A stretch of DNA of 64,000 nucleotides from Leadbetterella sp040829825. GTDB taxonomy: Bacteria > Bacteroidota > Bacteroidia > Cytophagales > Spirosomataceae. Below, in pieces: positions 25,341-33,146 of this stretch. The stretch lies in NCBI RefSeq assembly GCF_040829825.1, contig NZ_JBFOLH010000022.1; one strand, written 5' to 3'. Below the pieces are notes generated by a model. It made no database searches. It worked only from the letters and a program-made list of their open reading frames with translations, and was not told the DNA's origin. Position numbers and translations under genes: made by a program. Numbering within the stretch: position 1 is the first letter of the stretch; the number at the start of each line of letters is the position of its first letter.

Positions 25341-25379
25341 AACCCCTGAAGCCGGACAGCTTTCCGGGCATCAGGGGTT
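25341..25379 (-). terminator. Hairpin downstream of the DUF4270 gene
   Basis: AACCCCTGA (25341-25349) pairs perfectly with TCAGGGGTT (25371-25379), with a partly paired 21-base interior. It begins nine bases after the DUF4270 stop. No T-run follows, so it may be a transcript 3'-end stabiliser or a weak terminator. Confidence 0.5.
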
Positions 25380-25388
25380 GCGGCGATA

Positions 25389-26780
25389 TTAATTATACCG
25401 GTTGTAGTATAAGAGCAGGCGGGGCTTAAGAAAAACCAGCCGGGCCAGGTTGTCGTTTGATAAAATAGCCATTCCGCTGGTGCTGTTCACCGCGGCCGGC
25501 AGCAGCAAAAGCTGCTTGTTTAAATCGCCTTTAAAGAGCTGCTTCTGCAGGTAATTGGTGATCTCTATGTTGATATAGGCCGAAGTATCGCTGAAGGCAA
25601 AATACGATCCCATCACGTTATCGGCTGTTCCGTTATAAAGGTAGGTCAGCTGGTTAGCCGAGTTTCTTCGCTGCTGGTTACGGTTATCGGCCTCTGCCAG
25701 GGTTACATAGTAGCTTTTCCCGTAGAGGGTATTGATGGTTGAAGGATCCAGCTGGAACTCCAGCACGGCCCGGGCCACCTTCATGTCTTTGCCCAGGTAA
25801 CGCAGGGCGCTCAGGTCTATTTTGGTACCGATGCCGCTTCCGCTCTGCACGTAAAGCCGGTCGGCCGCACTGGTCAGGGGCAGCTCATTACGGGTTTTAC
25901 TCAGCGAAGACAGCGCCGTTTTGCTCCGGTCAAAGGTCATTGATGTAAACCGGGGGCCGTTAATGTTGAATACGTAATACTGGCTGGTGGTGTCGCCTTC
26001 TGCGTGCCAGTACGGTATCACCGAGCTGTTGTAGCCGCTCAGGTCCAGGACACCCGTGGCAAAGCCGTAAACAGCCTTGTTGTTTTTATCCGGTACAATG
26101 GCAAAGCCCTTGAATTTGCTGATGAAAGTGGCATTGTTGCCTTTGGCGGCCACGGCTTCATTGATCATTTCCTGTGCCACAGATTTCGGAAGAGACACAA
26201 ACCGGGCAATCAGCGCGCCGGTGGAATCGTTTCGCATCTTCGGCAGGTTAAATTCAAATTCAGCCAGGGGCTGCGGGTCGTACGCCAGCTTTTCATCACC
26301 GTTGTACGGGGTGGTCTTCATGATGCTGGTCAGCCGGTGAACCCTGAATTTACAGATGGCATTGGTATCCCCGAATATCCGGCTGCCGTCAAAATAAAGC
26401 CGGAAGTTCATCGAGTCAGGCACGGCGGTTGCCGATACGCTCAGGGTGTCGTACAGGATGGTGCCGTCGCTACCGGTAAGTATGGTTCCGGATGAATTAA
26501 ACTGGGGCAGCAGGGAAGGCTGGAAGTAGGCAACCGCTTCTACGGGGCCGAAAACCGGGTCTGTTATATTCCCGGCAAGCAGGTAAACGGCGTTTCCGTT
26601 TACTGCCGAGTCAGACAGCACGGTCGAATAAGCTACACTTACGGTGTCGGTATAAATAGCATTCAATGTTCCGTCTGTACCCAGTCCCATACCAATCTCC
26701 GAAGGGTCATGACATGCAAAGAGAGAAACGCTTAAAGCAAGCGCTATAAGCTTTCCGAAACCACAAAATCTGTTTTTCAT
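25389..26780 (-). CDS. DUF4270-family lipoprotein
   Basis: A 463-residue protein from ATG 26780 (MKNRFCGFGKLIALALSVSLFAC), with a lipobox cysteine near residue 23 followed by HDPSEIGMGL, the typical DUF4270 start. The frame runs up to 26843, but that would bypass the signal peptide and overlap the upstream gene. The body is beta-rich, with repeats of the form YILTYDTLSV/YVTLAEADNRNQQRR and a C-terminal AILSNDNLARLVFLKPRLLL. DUF4270 proteins are predicted outer-membrane or surface lipoproteins of unknown function. The gene follows the GT5-like gene by seven bases and so shares its transcript. Function is unassigned. Confidence 0.85.
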   Translation of the reverse strand: MKNRFCGFGKLIALALSVSLFACHDPSEIGMGLGTDGTLNAIYTDTVSVAYSTVLSDSAVNGNAVYLLAGNITDPVFGPVEAVAYFQPSLLPQFNSSGTILTGSDGTILYDTLSVSATAVPDSMNFRLYFDGSRIFGDTNAICKFRVHRLTSIMKTTPYNGDEKLAYDPQPLAEFEFNLPKMRNDSTGALIARFVSLPKSVAQEMINEAVAAKGNNATFISKFKGFAIVPDKNNKAVYGFATGVLDLSGYNSSVIPYWHAEGDTTSQYYVFNINGPRFTSMTFDRSKTALSSLSKTRNELPLTSAADRLYVQSGSGIGTKIDLSALRYLGKDMKVARAVLEFQLDPSTINTLYGKSYYVTLAEADNRNQQRRNSANQLTYLYNGTADNVMGSYFAFSDTSAYINIEITNYLQKQLFKGDLNKQLLLLPAAVNSTSGMAILSNDNLARLVFLKPRLLLYYNRYN

Positions 26781-26787
26781 AAAGTGC

Positions 26788-27597
26788 TTAATCAGCCAGT
26801 TCAGTATAAAGGTTATAGAAAGTTTCCGCAGCGTTTTCGTCACCTACAAATGAGTTGATCTGTCTTTCCGCCGTTTCATCCAGGGCGGTGATCACGGCTT
26901 CATTCAGGGAAGGATTGGCCTTTACCACCACATCAGAGTACTGGCAGCCTATCTTGATAAACCCGAAGAAATCACGCGAACGCAGGTTGGCCAGGTTCTC
27001 ATCACCGATGTCCATCATTTTAACTTTCGGAAACATGTCATCTGAAAACGTATGATCAAACGAGTTATTATAAACCGAGAAGATGGTTTTGGTATTTTTG
27101 AAGATCGGATCGTTCTTGTAGGTTGTTTTCAGGTACAACGGGATCAGGGCGGTCATCCAGTCGGTACAGTGAACCACATCAGGCGCCCAGCCCAGTTTCT
27201 TTACGGTTTCCAGCGCCCCTTTGCAGAAGAAAATGGCTCTTTCGTCATTGTCGTCGTAAAAAGTACCCGCCTTGTCGGTAAATACGGTTTTCCTGTGAAA
27301 ATAGTCTTCATTATCAAGAAAATAAACCTGTAGCTTGGCAGAAGGGATAGAAGCTACTTTAATGATCAAAGGCTTTTCCTCTTCTCCTATGCTGATGTTG
27401 ATGCCCGATAGCCTTACTACCTCGTGCAGCCTGTGTTTGCGCTCATTGATTAATCCGAACCGGGGAATCAGAATTCTTATCTCCATACCCCTCTCCTGCA
27501 TTTCCTGCGGAAGTTTTCTTAGTAACGAAGCTATCTGGGAAGTTTCAAGGAAGGGGTCGATTTCGCTGGAGATGTACAGAATACGTAATTTACTCAT
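26788..27597 (-). CDS. Glycogen/starch synthase N-terminal-domain-like protein (GT5-like, short)
   Basis: A 269-residue protein from ATG 27597 (MSKLRILYISSEIDPF). The longer frame to 27684 is excluded because the -7 box at 27651-27658 lies inside it. It corresponds only to the N-terminal half of a GT5 glycogen synthase: SSEIDPFLETSQIASLLRKL occupies the place of the ADP-glucose-binding K-x-G-G-L motif, followed by IRILIPRFG and DVVHCTDWMTALIPLYLKT (compare the family pattern VHxHDWHTAL). The glycine pair and lysine of the K-x-G-G-L motif are missing, and the C-terminal Rossmann domain is absent. Synthase activity is therefore doubtful despite the usual annotation. It heads a two-gene unit with DUF4270. 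Confidence 0.75.
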   Translation of the reverse strand: MSKLRILYISSEIDPFLETSQIASLLRKLPQEMQERGMEIRILIPRFGLINERKHRLHEVVRLSGINISIGEEEKPLIIKVASIPSAKLQVYFLDNEDYFHRKTVFTDKAGTFYDDNDERAIFFCKGALETVKKLGWAPDVVHCTDWMTALIPLYLKTTYKNDPIFKNTKTIFSVYNNSFDHTFSDDMFPKVKMMDIGDENLANLRSRDFFGFIKIGCQYSDVVVKANPSLNEAVITALDETAERQINSFVGDENAAETFYNLYTELAD

Positions 27598-27650
27598 ATA
27601 AAACCTTTGGATGTTTAGAACTCGGGTTTGTATTTTTTTGAATACGGGTG

Positions 27651-27658
27651 CAAAGATA
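27651..27658 (-). promoter_or_regulatory. -7 promoter box of the GT5-like/DUF4270 unit
   Basis: On the minus strand TATCTTTG matches TAnnTTTG and lies 53 bases upstream of the chosen ATG. A TTTG lies 23 bases further upstream, slightly too far for the usual 19-21 spacing. The position supports the start codon at 27597. Confidence 0.5.
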
Positions 27659-27734
27659 CTATAAAAAAATCGATAAATAACCAAAAAATAGTAAAGTAAT
27701 TTGTGTTAACCGCCTGCTTTCTACCTGCTTTGGG

Positions 27735-27810
27735 CAATGGATAATGGACAATGGACAATGAACAATTACCCGGGGGCCGTTGTCAATTGTCAATTGTCCA
27801 TTGTCAATTT
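27735..27810. repeat. Inverted array of a 7-10 base unit (GGACAAT / ATTGTCC)
   Basis: The left arm repeats AATGGACAAT-like units. After a GC-rich centre the right arm repeats their complement (ATTGTCAATTGTC). The whole can fold into a long imperfect hairpin. A second, larger copy of the same unit lies at 40899-41002. It sits between the divergent GT5-like and rpmH promoters. These are likely dispersed genomic repeats. Confidence 0.75.
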
Positions 27811-27830
27811 ATGAAACATTTTAACGGTTG

Positions 27831-27862
27831 TTTGTTAATTATTAAATTAATGCCTATTTTTG
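27831..27862 (+). promoter_or_regulatory. rpmH: Promoter of rpmH (-33 and -7)
   Basis: TTTG at 27831-27834 and TATTTTTG at 27855-27862 are separated by 20 bases. This is an almost ideal Bacteroidota housekeeping promoter (TTTG-N19-21-TAnnTTTG). The -7 box lies 42 bases upstream of the rpmH start. Confidence 0.75.
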
Positions 27863-27904
27863 CAGTCCGATTTTAAGGATGAATAATTTTAATAGAAAAA
27901 GGAT

Positions 27905-28060
27905 ATGAAACGTACATTCCAGCCGTCAAACAGAAAGAGAGCTAACAAGCACGGATTTCGTGAGCGTATGTCTACTCCGGGCGGAAAAAGAGTGTTAAGG
28001 GCTCGTCGTGCCAGAGGGAGATGGAAGCTTACAGTTTCCGATGAGAAGACTCACAAGTAA
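27905..28060 (+). CDS. rpmH: 50S ribosomal protein L34
   Basis: A 51-residue, strongly basic ribosomal protein. It begins MKRTFQPSNRKRANKHGFR, the universal L34 start, continues with RMSTPGGKRVL and the RARRARGR block, and ends EKTHK. It belongs to the large ribosomal subunit. The gene precedes rnpA, the conserved bacterial order, with a short hairpin between them. Confidence 0.97.
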   Translation: MKRTFQPSNRKRANKHGFRERMSTPGGKRVLRARRARGRWKLTVSDEKTHK

Positions 28061-28088
28061 TTTGTCAGGTATTCCCATGAAAGATATT

Positions 28089-28110
28089 AGCCACGGTAGT
28101 GGCTTTTTTT
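28089..28110 (+). terminator. Short hairpin terminator between rpmH and rnpA
   Basis: AGCCAC and GTGGCT form a 6 bp stem with a GGTA loop, followed by seven Ts. It lies 28 bases after the rpmH stop and probably reduces read-through into rnpA, which fits the usual excess of L34 over RnpA. Confidence 0.65.
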
Positions 28111-28154
28111 ATGCCGGAAATTTTTGACAGGCGGTTCAGACCGGCTCTTTTTAT

Positions 28155-28526
28155 ATGGAGAGAAAAGACCATACGTTTTCCCGGCAGGAGCGGTTAAAAA
28201 GCAATAAGGTAATCGCCCGGCTGTTTGACCGGAACGCGGAAGAGTGCTTTACCGTGCCGGCCTGGCCTTACCGTGCCGTTGTATACCGGGAGCCCGGCAC
28301 ACCGGCAGGACTACCGTCGGTGCTGGTGTCTGTTCCGAAGCGGAACTTCAAAAAAGCCGTTACCCGCAACCGCATTAAACGGCTTACCCGGGAGGCCTAC
28401 CGCCTGCAGAAAACCCCGTATTCCTGCAAAACCTATATTGCATTTCTCTACGTGGGAAAAGAAATACCCGAATTCAACCGGGTACAGCGGGCCATGGAAT
28501 TTATCCTGGACAAGCTGAAATCGTAA
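28155..28526 (+). CDS. rnpA: Ribonuclease P protein component
   Basis: A 123-residue basic protein, the protein subunit of RNase P, which binds the catalytic RNA and matures the 5' ends of tRNAs. FSRQERLKSNKVIARLF near the N-terminus and the RNR-type helix AVTRNRIKRLTREAYRLQK (about residues 75-95) are diagnostic. An internal VSVPKRNFKKA segment precedes that helix. It lies downstream of rpmH in the standard arrangement. The 28512-28600 stretch after it holds no gene. Confidence 0.93.
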   Translation: MERKDHTFSRQERLKSNKVIARLFDRNAEECFTVPAWPYRAVVYREPGTPAGLPSVLVSVPKRNFKKAVTRNRIKRLTREAYRLQKTPYSCKTYIAFLYVGKEIPEFNRVQRAMEFILDKLKS

Positions 28527-28598
28527 GCGCCGGCCCTGTTCCTGCAGGACGCCGGATACGTTCGGAAGCAAAACATCGTTATTATATTTTACCCGACA

Positions 28599-30242
28599 AT
28601 GAAACGTAAGACTTTATTCGCAGGTATAGGCGTTATGCTGCTGGGCGGCCTGGGGTTCGGGGCCTTCCGTGCCGATGACCGCCTGTTTGAAATTGCCAAA
28701 AACATCGAGGTCTTTGTGAACGTGTACAAAGAAGTGAACGGCCTCTATGTAGACGAGATCAATCCCACACATGCCATGCGTACGGGCATAGAAGCCATGC
28801 TCAAAGAGCTGGATCCGTATACCGTTTTTTACCCCGAAGATATGATCGAAGAGTACTTCACCATGAATGTGGGTACCTATAACGGCATTGGCGCCAACAT
28901 AGAGCTGCACCGGGGGAAGCATATCGTAACCCTGGTCTATGAAGGCTCACCGGCCGATAAGTCGGGAATAAAGGCCGGCGATGAGATTCAGAAGATTAAC
29001 GGGGTGGATGTCACCGCCCGCAAGGCCGAAGAGTTCGGACGCCTCCTGAAAGGCCAGAAAGGCAGCAGCGTAAAGCTTTCCGTGCTTAAATACGGAGCAA
29101 CACGCCCCCAGGATATCAGCCTGACCCGCGAAGACGTGAAAGTGAACAATGTGCCGCATTTCGGCATGGTGAACGATAACACGGGCTATGTGCAGCTGAC
29201 CTCGTTTATGAATGCCGGCTCAGGGCGGGAGATCGCCTCGGCTATACAGGAACTGAAGGGGAAAGGCATGAAAAACATGATCCTCGACCTGCGGGGTAAT
29301 CCCGGAGGGCTGCTTCAGCTGGCCGTGGAGATCAATAACCTCTTTCTGCCCAAAGGAATACCCGTGGTAGAAATGAAAGGCCGGGCCGTAGACCAGAACC
29401 ACAAATTTGAAACCACCCGCCAGCCCCTGGACCCCGACATGCCGCTGGTGGTGCTGATCGACGGCAAAAGCGCATCGGCTTCGGAGATCGTGAGCGGTGC
29501 CCTGCAGGATTACGACCGCGCCGTTATCATCGGCCAGCGCACCTTTGGCAAAGGCCTGGTGCAGATCACCCGTGAGCTGAGCTATAACACGCAGGTAAAA
29601 ATTACCACCGCCAAATATTATATCCCGTCGGGGCGCTGCATACAGGCCATTGATTACGGGCACCGGAACCCTGACGGTACATTTCCCCGCCTGCCTGACT
29701 CGCTGCGCACCGCATTTCGTACCCGGGCCGGGCGCACGGTATACGATGGCGCCGGCATAGATCCCGACATCGTTACGGGCAAAAGCGAGCAGCATGAATA
29801 CGTAAAGGCGCTCGCAGACCAGAAAGTGATTTTTGATTATGCCACGAAATACTACCACGAGCACCCGGCCGATAAGCCCCAGGAAGGCTTTTACCTGGAC
29901 GATGCCGCCTACAGGAAATTCTGCGACTGGCTGAAGACCCGGAAACCGGATTACCGCACACCCGAGCAGAAAGCTATTGCCGAGCTGGAAGCCCGGGCAG
30001 AAGAGCCCGCCCGCATGAAGACCCAGCTGGATCAGCTGAAGCAGATGGCCGACGCGCGGGCTGCCGGACTTCCCGAACAGCATGCCCGTGAAATCAGGAG
30101 CCTGCTTGAAATGGAGATACTCAGCCGTTACCATTACCAGAAGGCCATGAAATTTATGGCATTTGACCGCGATAAGGACATCCAGGAAGCCCTGAAGCTT
30201 TTCGGAGACCCTCAACGATATAAAGCCCTGCTGAAAAAATGA
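28599..30242 (+). CDS. S41-family C-terminal processing peptidase
   Basis: A 547-residue exported serine protease. The N-terminal hydrophobic segment (MKRKTLFAGIGVMLLGGLGF) is a signal peptide or anchor. A PDZ domain covers about residues 90-165 (GIGANIEL, VYEGSPADKSGIKAGDEIQK). The S41 catalytic domain has NMILDLRGNPGGLLQLAVEI, then GKSASASEIVSGALQDY with the catalytic serine near residue 300, and GQRTFGKGLVQ with the lysine about 25 residues later, the Ser-Lys dyad. A charged C-terminal helical region follows, as in the 550-residue Bacteroidota forms. The last four bases overlap the tsaB start (ATGA). It probably processes or degrades periplasmic proteins; the exact substrate is unknown. 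Confidence 0.92.
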   Translation: MKRKTLFAGIGVMLLGGLGFGAFRADDRLFEIAKNIEVFVNVYKEVNGLYVDEINPTHAMRTGIEAMLKELDPYTVFYPEDMIEEYFTMNVGTYNGIGANIELHRGKHIVTLVYEGSPADKSGIKAGDEIQKINGVDVTARKAEEFGRLLKGQKGSSVKLSVLKYGATRPQDISLTREDVKVNNVPHFGMVNDNTGYVQLTSFMNAGSGREIASAIQELKGKGMKNMILDLRGNPGGLLQLAVEINNLFLPKGIPVVEMKGRAVDQNHKFETTRQPLDPDMPLVVLIDGKSASASEIVSGALQDYDRAVIIGQRTFGKGLVQITRELSYNTQVKITTAKYYIPSGRCIQAIDYGHRNPDGTFPRLPDSLRTAFRTRAGRTVYDGAGIDPDIVTGKSEQHEYVKALADQKVIFDYATKYYHEHPADKPQEGFYLDDAAYRKFCDWLKTRKPDYRTPEQKAIAELEARAEEPARMKTQLDQLKQMADARAAGLPEQHAREIRSLLEMEILSRYHYQKAMKFMAFDRDKDIQEALKLFGDPQRYKALLKK

Positions 30243-30901
30243 TCGTAGCTATTGATGCTTCAACTACAGGATGTTCCGTAGCCCTGTTTAAAGACAGGAA
30301 GGTGCTGTTCAGCATGGATTCCCGCATAGACCGCTCTTCGGCAGAAAACCTGACCCTTATGATAGAGCAGGTATTGCGTTTCGGAGGAGCAGATTACCCC
30401 GACCTGGAGGCAGTGGCGGTGGCCAAAGGCCCCGGCTCCTACACCGGCTTAAGAATAGCCGTTTCTACAGCCAAAGGTCTGGCTTTCGGACGGGACATCC
30501 CGTTGATTTCTTTCGGTACACTTCCCGCCCTCTGTTACCAGCAGGAATTTACCGAAGGCATTGACCTGCTGTGCCCTATGATCGATGCCCGCCGGATGGA
30601 AGTTTTCTGCGGCTTTTATGATGCGGCAGATAAGGCAGAAAAAGTACCGGTAGAAGCGGTGCTGGTCAGAGAAGATTCTTTCAGCGAAATACTGGAAGCG
30701 AATAAAGTTTTGTTTTTCGGGGAGGGGAGTGTCAAATGCAAAACGGCGCTGACGCATCCGAATGCCCGTTTCGCCGCATCGGTAAATTATCCTTCTGCGG
30801 CGTTTGCCTGTGAAATGGTATCGGATAAATGGGAGCGGGGAGAATTCGAAGACCTGGTTACTTTTGAGCCCTTTTACCTGAAAGAATATATGTTCAAATA
30901 G
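30239..30901 (+). CDS. tsaB: tRNA threonylcarbamoyladenosine biosynthesis protein TsaB
   Basis: A 220-residue member of the ASKHA/Kae1-like fold. It partners TsaD and TsaE to install the t6A modification on tRNAs reading ANN codons. Diagnostic segments are MIVAIDASTTGCSVAL at the N-terminus, SAENLTLMIEQVL, and AVAKGPGSYTGLRIAVSTAK near residues 60-80, followed by FGTLPALCYQ. TsaB lacks the metal-binding histidines of TsaD, and none are seen here. The start overlaps the S41 protease stop by four bases, so the two are cotranscribed. It converges with hpf across a strong inverted repeat. Confidence 0.93.
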   Translation: MIVAIDASTTGCSVALFKDRKVLFSMDSRIDRSSAENLTLMIEQVLRFGGADYPDLEAVAVAKGPGSYTGLRIAVSTAKGLAFGRDIPLISFGTLPALCYQQEFTEGIDLLCPMIDARRMEVFCGFYDAADKAEKVPVEAVLVREDSFSEILEANKVLFFGEGSVKCKTALTHPNARFAASVNYPSAAFACEMVSDKWERGEFEDLVTFEPFYLKEYMFK

Positions 30902-30911
30902 CGTTATTGTA

Positions 30912-30988
30912 AAACGCAGATGACGCGGATCCTTATGATTCAATGCACCGCATTGTGAAAACCATAAGAATCCGCGTCATCTGCGTTT
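30912..30988. repeat. 26 bp inverted repeat with nested hairpin between convergent genes
   Basis: Arms at 30912-30937 and 30963-30988 are complementary at 25 of 26 positions and contain the core CGCAGATGACGCGGAT. A second hairpin, CAATGC/GCATTG (30941-30955), lies between them. It sits between the ends of tsaB and hpf. It is either a bidirectional transcription end or a dispersed palindromic repeat; similar CGCAGAT...CGCGGAT repeats are familiar in Bacteroidota genomes. Confidence 0.85.
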
Positions 30989-30998
30989 CAGTCTCCTG

Positions 30999-31352
30999 TT
31001 AATCTTCTTCTACGATCTCTTCCTGTATATCTACGGGTTTACGGCGGCCTATACCGCCTGTTTTTTCCTTGAATTGTTTCACTTTACGCGTCAGGGCGTC
31101 CATAGCCAGGTCTGTGGCTTCCTCAAAGGTGTCTCCTGTTTCTTTGACTATGATTGAATCACCAGGCACGTTCACTTTTACTTCGATTTTCTTTTTATGG
31201 GTATTCAACTTGTCTCCTTTATCGAGTTTCAGAAAAACTTCACTGTCTATGATCCGGTCATAGAAGGTGTCCAGTTTATTAAGTTTTTTTTGTAAGAACT
31301 CATTCAGGGAGTTGTCAGCAGTGAAACCTACCGCATTAATCTGAACTTTCAT
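30999..31352 (-). CDS. hpf: Ribosome hibernation-promoting factor (short HPF/RaiA type)
   Basis: A 117-residue protein that binds the 30S decoding region in stationary phase and silences ribosomes. It begins MKVQINAVGFTADNSLNEFL and has the S30AE fold pattern: beta strand, helix with LNKLDTFYDRI, strands IEVKVNVPGDSIIVKETGDT, then a helix with EEATDLAMDALTRKVKQFKE. The acidic tail (PVDIQEEIVEED) is typical of Bacteroidota forms. It lacks the C-terminal dimerisation domain of long HPF. The 31353-31601 stretch upstream holds its leader; no clear TAnnTTTG box was found. Confidence 0.9.
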   Translation of the reverse strand: MKVQINAVGFTADNSLNEFLQKKLNKLDTFYDRIIDSEVFLKLDKGDKLNTHKKKIEVKVNVPGDSIIVKETGDTFEEATDLAMDALTRKVKQFKEKTGGIGRRKPVDIQEEIVEED

Positions 31353-31601
31353 ACCTGTATTAATTTTAGTGAAACATGGTTTTAAATGAGGTGATATCCT
31401 CAGGAATGAAGATAAAAGAATAAAAGGTATAAACCAAGAAAAAAGTGTCTTTTTTTAGGCATCTGAACAGGGCGGAGAGAAAACATGAGAAGCCTCAGCT
31501 CATTACCTGTTTTGGGTCAGTAACCCCACAGATCTCACCCCATAAAAATAAAAATTATGGACTTATCTGAGTCCTGTGTGAGCAAACACCCGACCGGGTT
31601 A

Positions 31602-33146
31602 TCACCACATGACGAAATCTTTAAACGTCCTTTTGATATTGCCTTCCGTAGGCTTTTTCTTGCTCTCCCAGGCGGCATTCAGCTCCAGGGCCACCATGCC
31701 TTTGAGGTTCATGGTATTGTTGAACTCATCTACCTTCTTGATGAAGTCAGAACCTCTGCGGGCCGCTTTCAGCGAATAATCCCGGGCAAAGATATCGCCC
31801 TTGGTCTGGATCTCGTTTTTCTTCTCGATCACGTAGTTCAGCCTTTCGATCACATCTTTCATAGACTTGCCGATCACCTCCGTGGCTTCGAGGGTGCTGA
31901 TGGTAAGCGTGGTGGTTCCGCCCACGGCCGAAATGGTCTTCTGGGTATTGGCATTCCCGTTGGCAATGACCGAAGAAAGACCGGTGGTAGCCCCCAGCGA
32001 TGCGTTGACCACCGAGCGCCCCCTTTTGCCTTTCCGGGCCCGCTGATAGTCTTTCTTAAGTGCTTCTTCCTTTTCCTTCAGCTGTTCCAGGAGCTCCCAG
32101 GCATTCACCAGTACCCCGTAATAGAGCGAATAGTTCTTCCTGTCGAGCTCTACCTCATTGACCGTGTTTTTGATCACAAAGTTTACCCGGCGTACCTCGC
32201 GGTTCTGGGTTTTGTCAAGGGCAAAGAAGTCGATATAAAAGCCCAGCGTATCGGCAGGGTCCTGCACAAAATCATAACCGGGGCTCCAGGTAAATTCGTA
32301 CTGGTTATTGGAGTTTCTGACCAGGGTGTTTTTCGGGAAATCGTGGGCATTGGTAACAAAGTCAAAGACATCGATGTCCTCTTCGCCGTTCGGATCAGAC
32401 AGGTAGAAGCGAAGGTTCACCTTTTCATTCTCCCGCAGGTAGATCTTGTCGGTTTTGGGCACCATCGTGATCTGGGGCGGAAGATCCATCTGGGTAACTT
32501 CCAGCCTCAGGGTACCTTTAACGGAGGCTTTGGCCGGCTGATCCTGGATTATGAACTCAATGTACTGCGGAGCCTCCTTTAACCGTTTAAACTGGTTCAG
32601 CGAAGGGTTCCAGGTGATCTCTCCCTGGGTGCTCATATTCATGCCTTCCGGCAGGGTTTCCAGGTTAGGGACAAATACAATGGGGTCATTGTCTTCGTCG
32701 TAGGCCATGTCCTGGCTGATCTTGTAGACGTTGTTATGATTGTACTGCACGTAGAACGACTTCAGGCTGTTCAGCACCGGCGGGCGGTTGGTATGAAGCA
32801 CCTTAAAATCCACATTGCTGGTTATCTTATTCTCTTTGTCGTCTTTGGCCTCAATAATGATCTGGAAGATCTTTTCCTGCTCTACGCGGTCTACCAGGTG
32901 ATAGGCGGGTGTCCAGGTAAAAAGACCTGTGCTGTCAAGCTCCATGCCGGCAACCTTACCCTGCTGAATGCCGAAATTATAATAGCTTTTCAGCGAATCA
33001 GGATGCAGGCGGATCTGGAAAGAAAGGGTATCTCCTTCTTTTACAACATTCCAGCCCGGTGAACGGGGCAGTAAAATACGTGGGGCGGCGTTCTGGGCAA
33101 AAGCACTTACAGTGAAAAATAACAGAATGAATAATTTCTTAAACAT
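31602..33146 (-). CDS. Secreted Ig/cadherin-like protein of unknown function
   Basis: A 514-residue protein with a signal peptide (MFKKLFILLFFTVSAFAQ). Residues about 20-340 form three beta-sandwich repeats of the putative-Ig type, each ending in a tryptophan-containing strand (TGLFTWTPAYH, GEITWNPSLNQF, YEFTWSPGYDF). They carry cadherin-like acidic motifs (YDEDNDPIVFVP, LSDPNGEEDIDVFDF). A charged helical region (LLEQLKEKEEALKKDYQRAR, about 360-385), a Gly/Thr-rich segment and another long helix follow. It has no T9SS C-terminal domain. Its start overlaps the upstream 500-codon gene by eight bases, so the two are coupled. I cannot name the family; a cell-surface or envelope structural role is inferred. 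Confidence 0.75.
   Translation of the reverse strand: MFKKLFILLFFTVSAFAQNAAPRILLPRSPGWNVVKEGDTLSFQIRLHPDSLKSYYNFGIQQGKVAGMELDSTGLFTWTPAYHLVDRVEQEKIFQIIIEAKDDKENKITSNVDFKVLHTNRPPVLNSLKSFYVQYNHNNVYKISQDMAYDEDNDPIVFVPNLETLPEGMNMSTQGEITWNPSLNQFKRLKEAPQYIEFIIQDQPAKASVKGTLRLEVTQMDLPPQITMVPKTDKIYLRENEKVNLRFYLSDPNGEEDIDVFDFVTNAHDFPKNTLVRNSNNQYEFTWSPGYDFVQDPADTLGFYIDFFALDKTQNREVRRVNFVIKNTVNEVELDRKNYSLYYGVLVNAWELLEQLKEKEEALKKDYQRARKGKRGRSVVNASLGATTGLSSVIANGNANTQKTISAVGGTTTLTISTLEATEVIGKSMKDVIERLNYVIEKKNEIQTKGDIFARDYSLKAARRGSDFIKKVDEFNNTMNLKGMVALELNAAWESKKKPTEGNIKRTFKDFVMW

Noticed and set aside
27598..27684. 29-codon extension of the GT5-like protein
   Set aside because: A TATCTTTG promoter box lies inside it; the ATG at 27597 begins the conserved protein.
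27735..27810. Possible CRISPR-like or tandem repeat array
   Set aside because: Units are under 11 bases, without spacers of constant length, arranged as an inverted array, and no cas genes are near.
29220..30215. 331-codon minus-strand frame
   Set aside because: It is antisense to the S41 peptidase coding sequence and has no domain or signal of its own.
31557..32582. 341-codon plus-strand frame
   Set aside because: It is antisense to the Ig-like protein, whose repeats and signal peptide are convincing.
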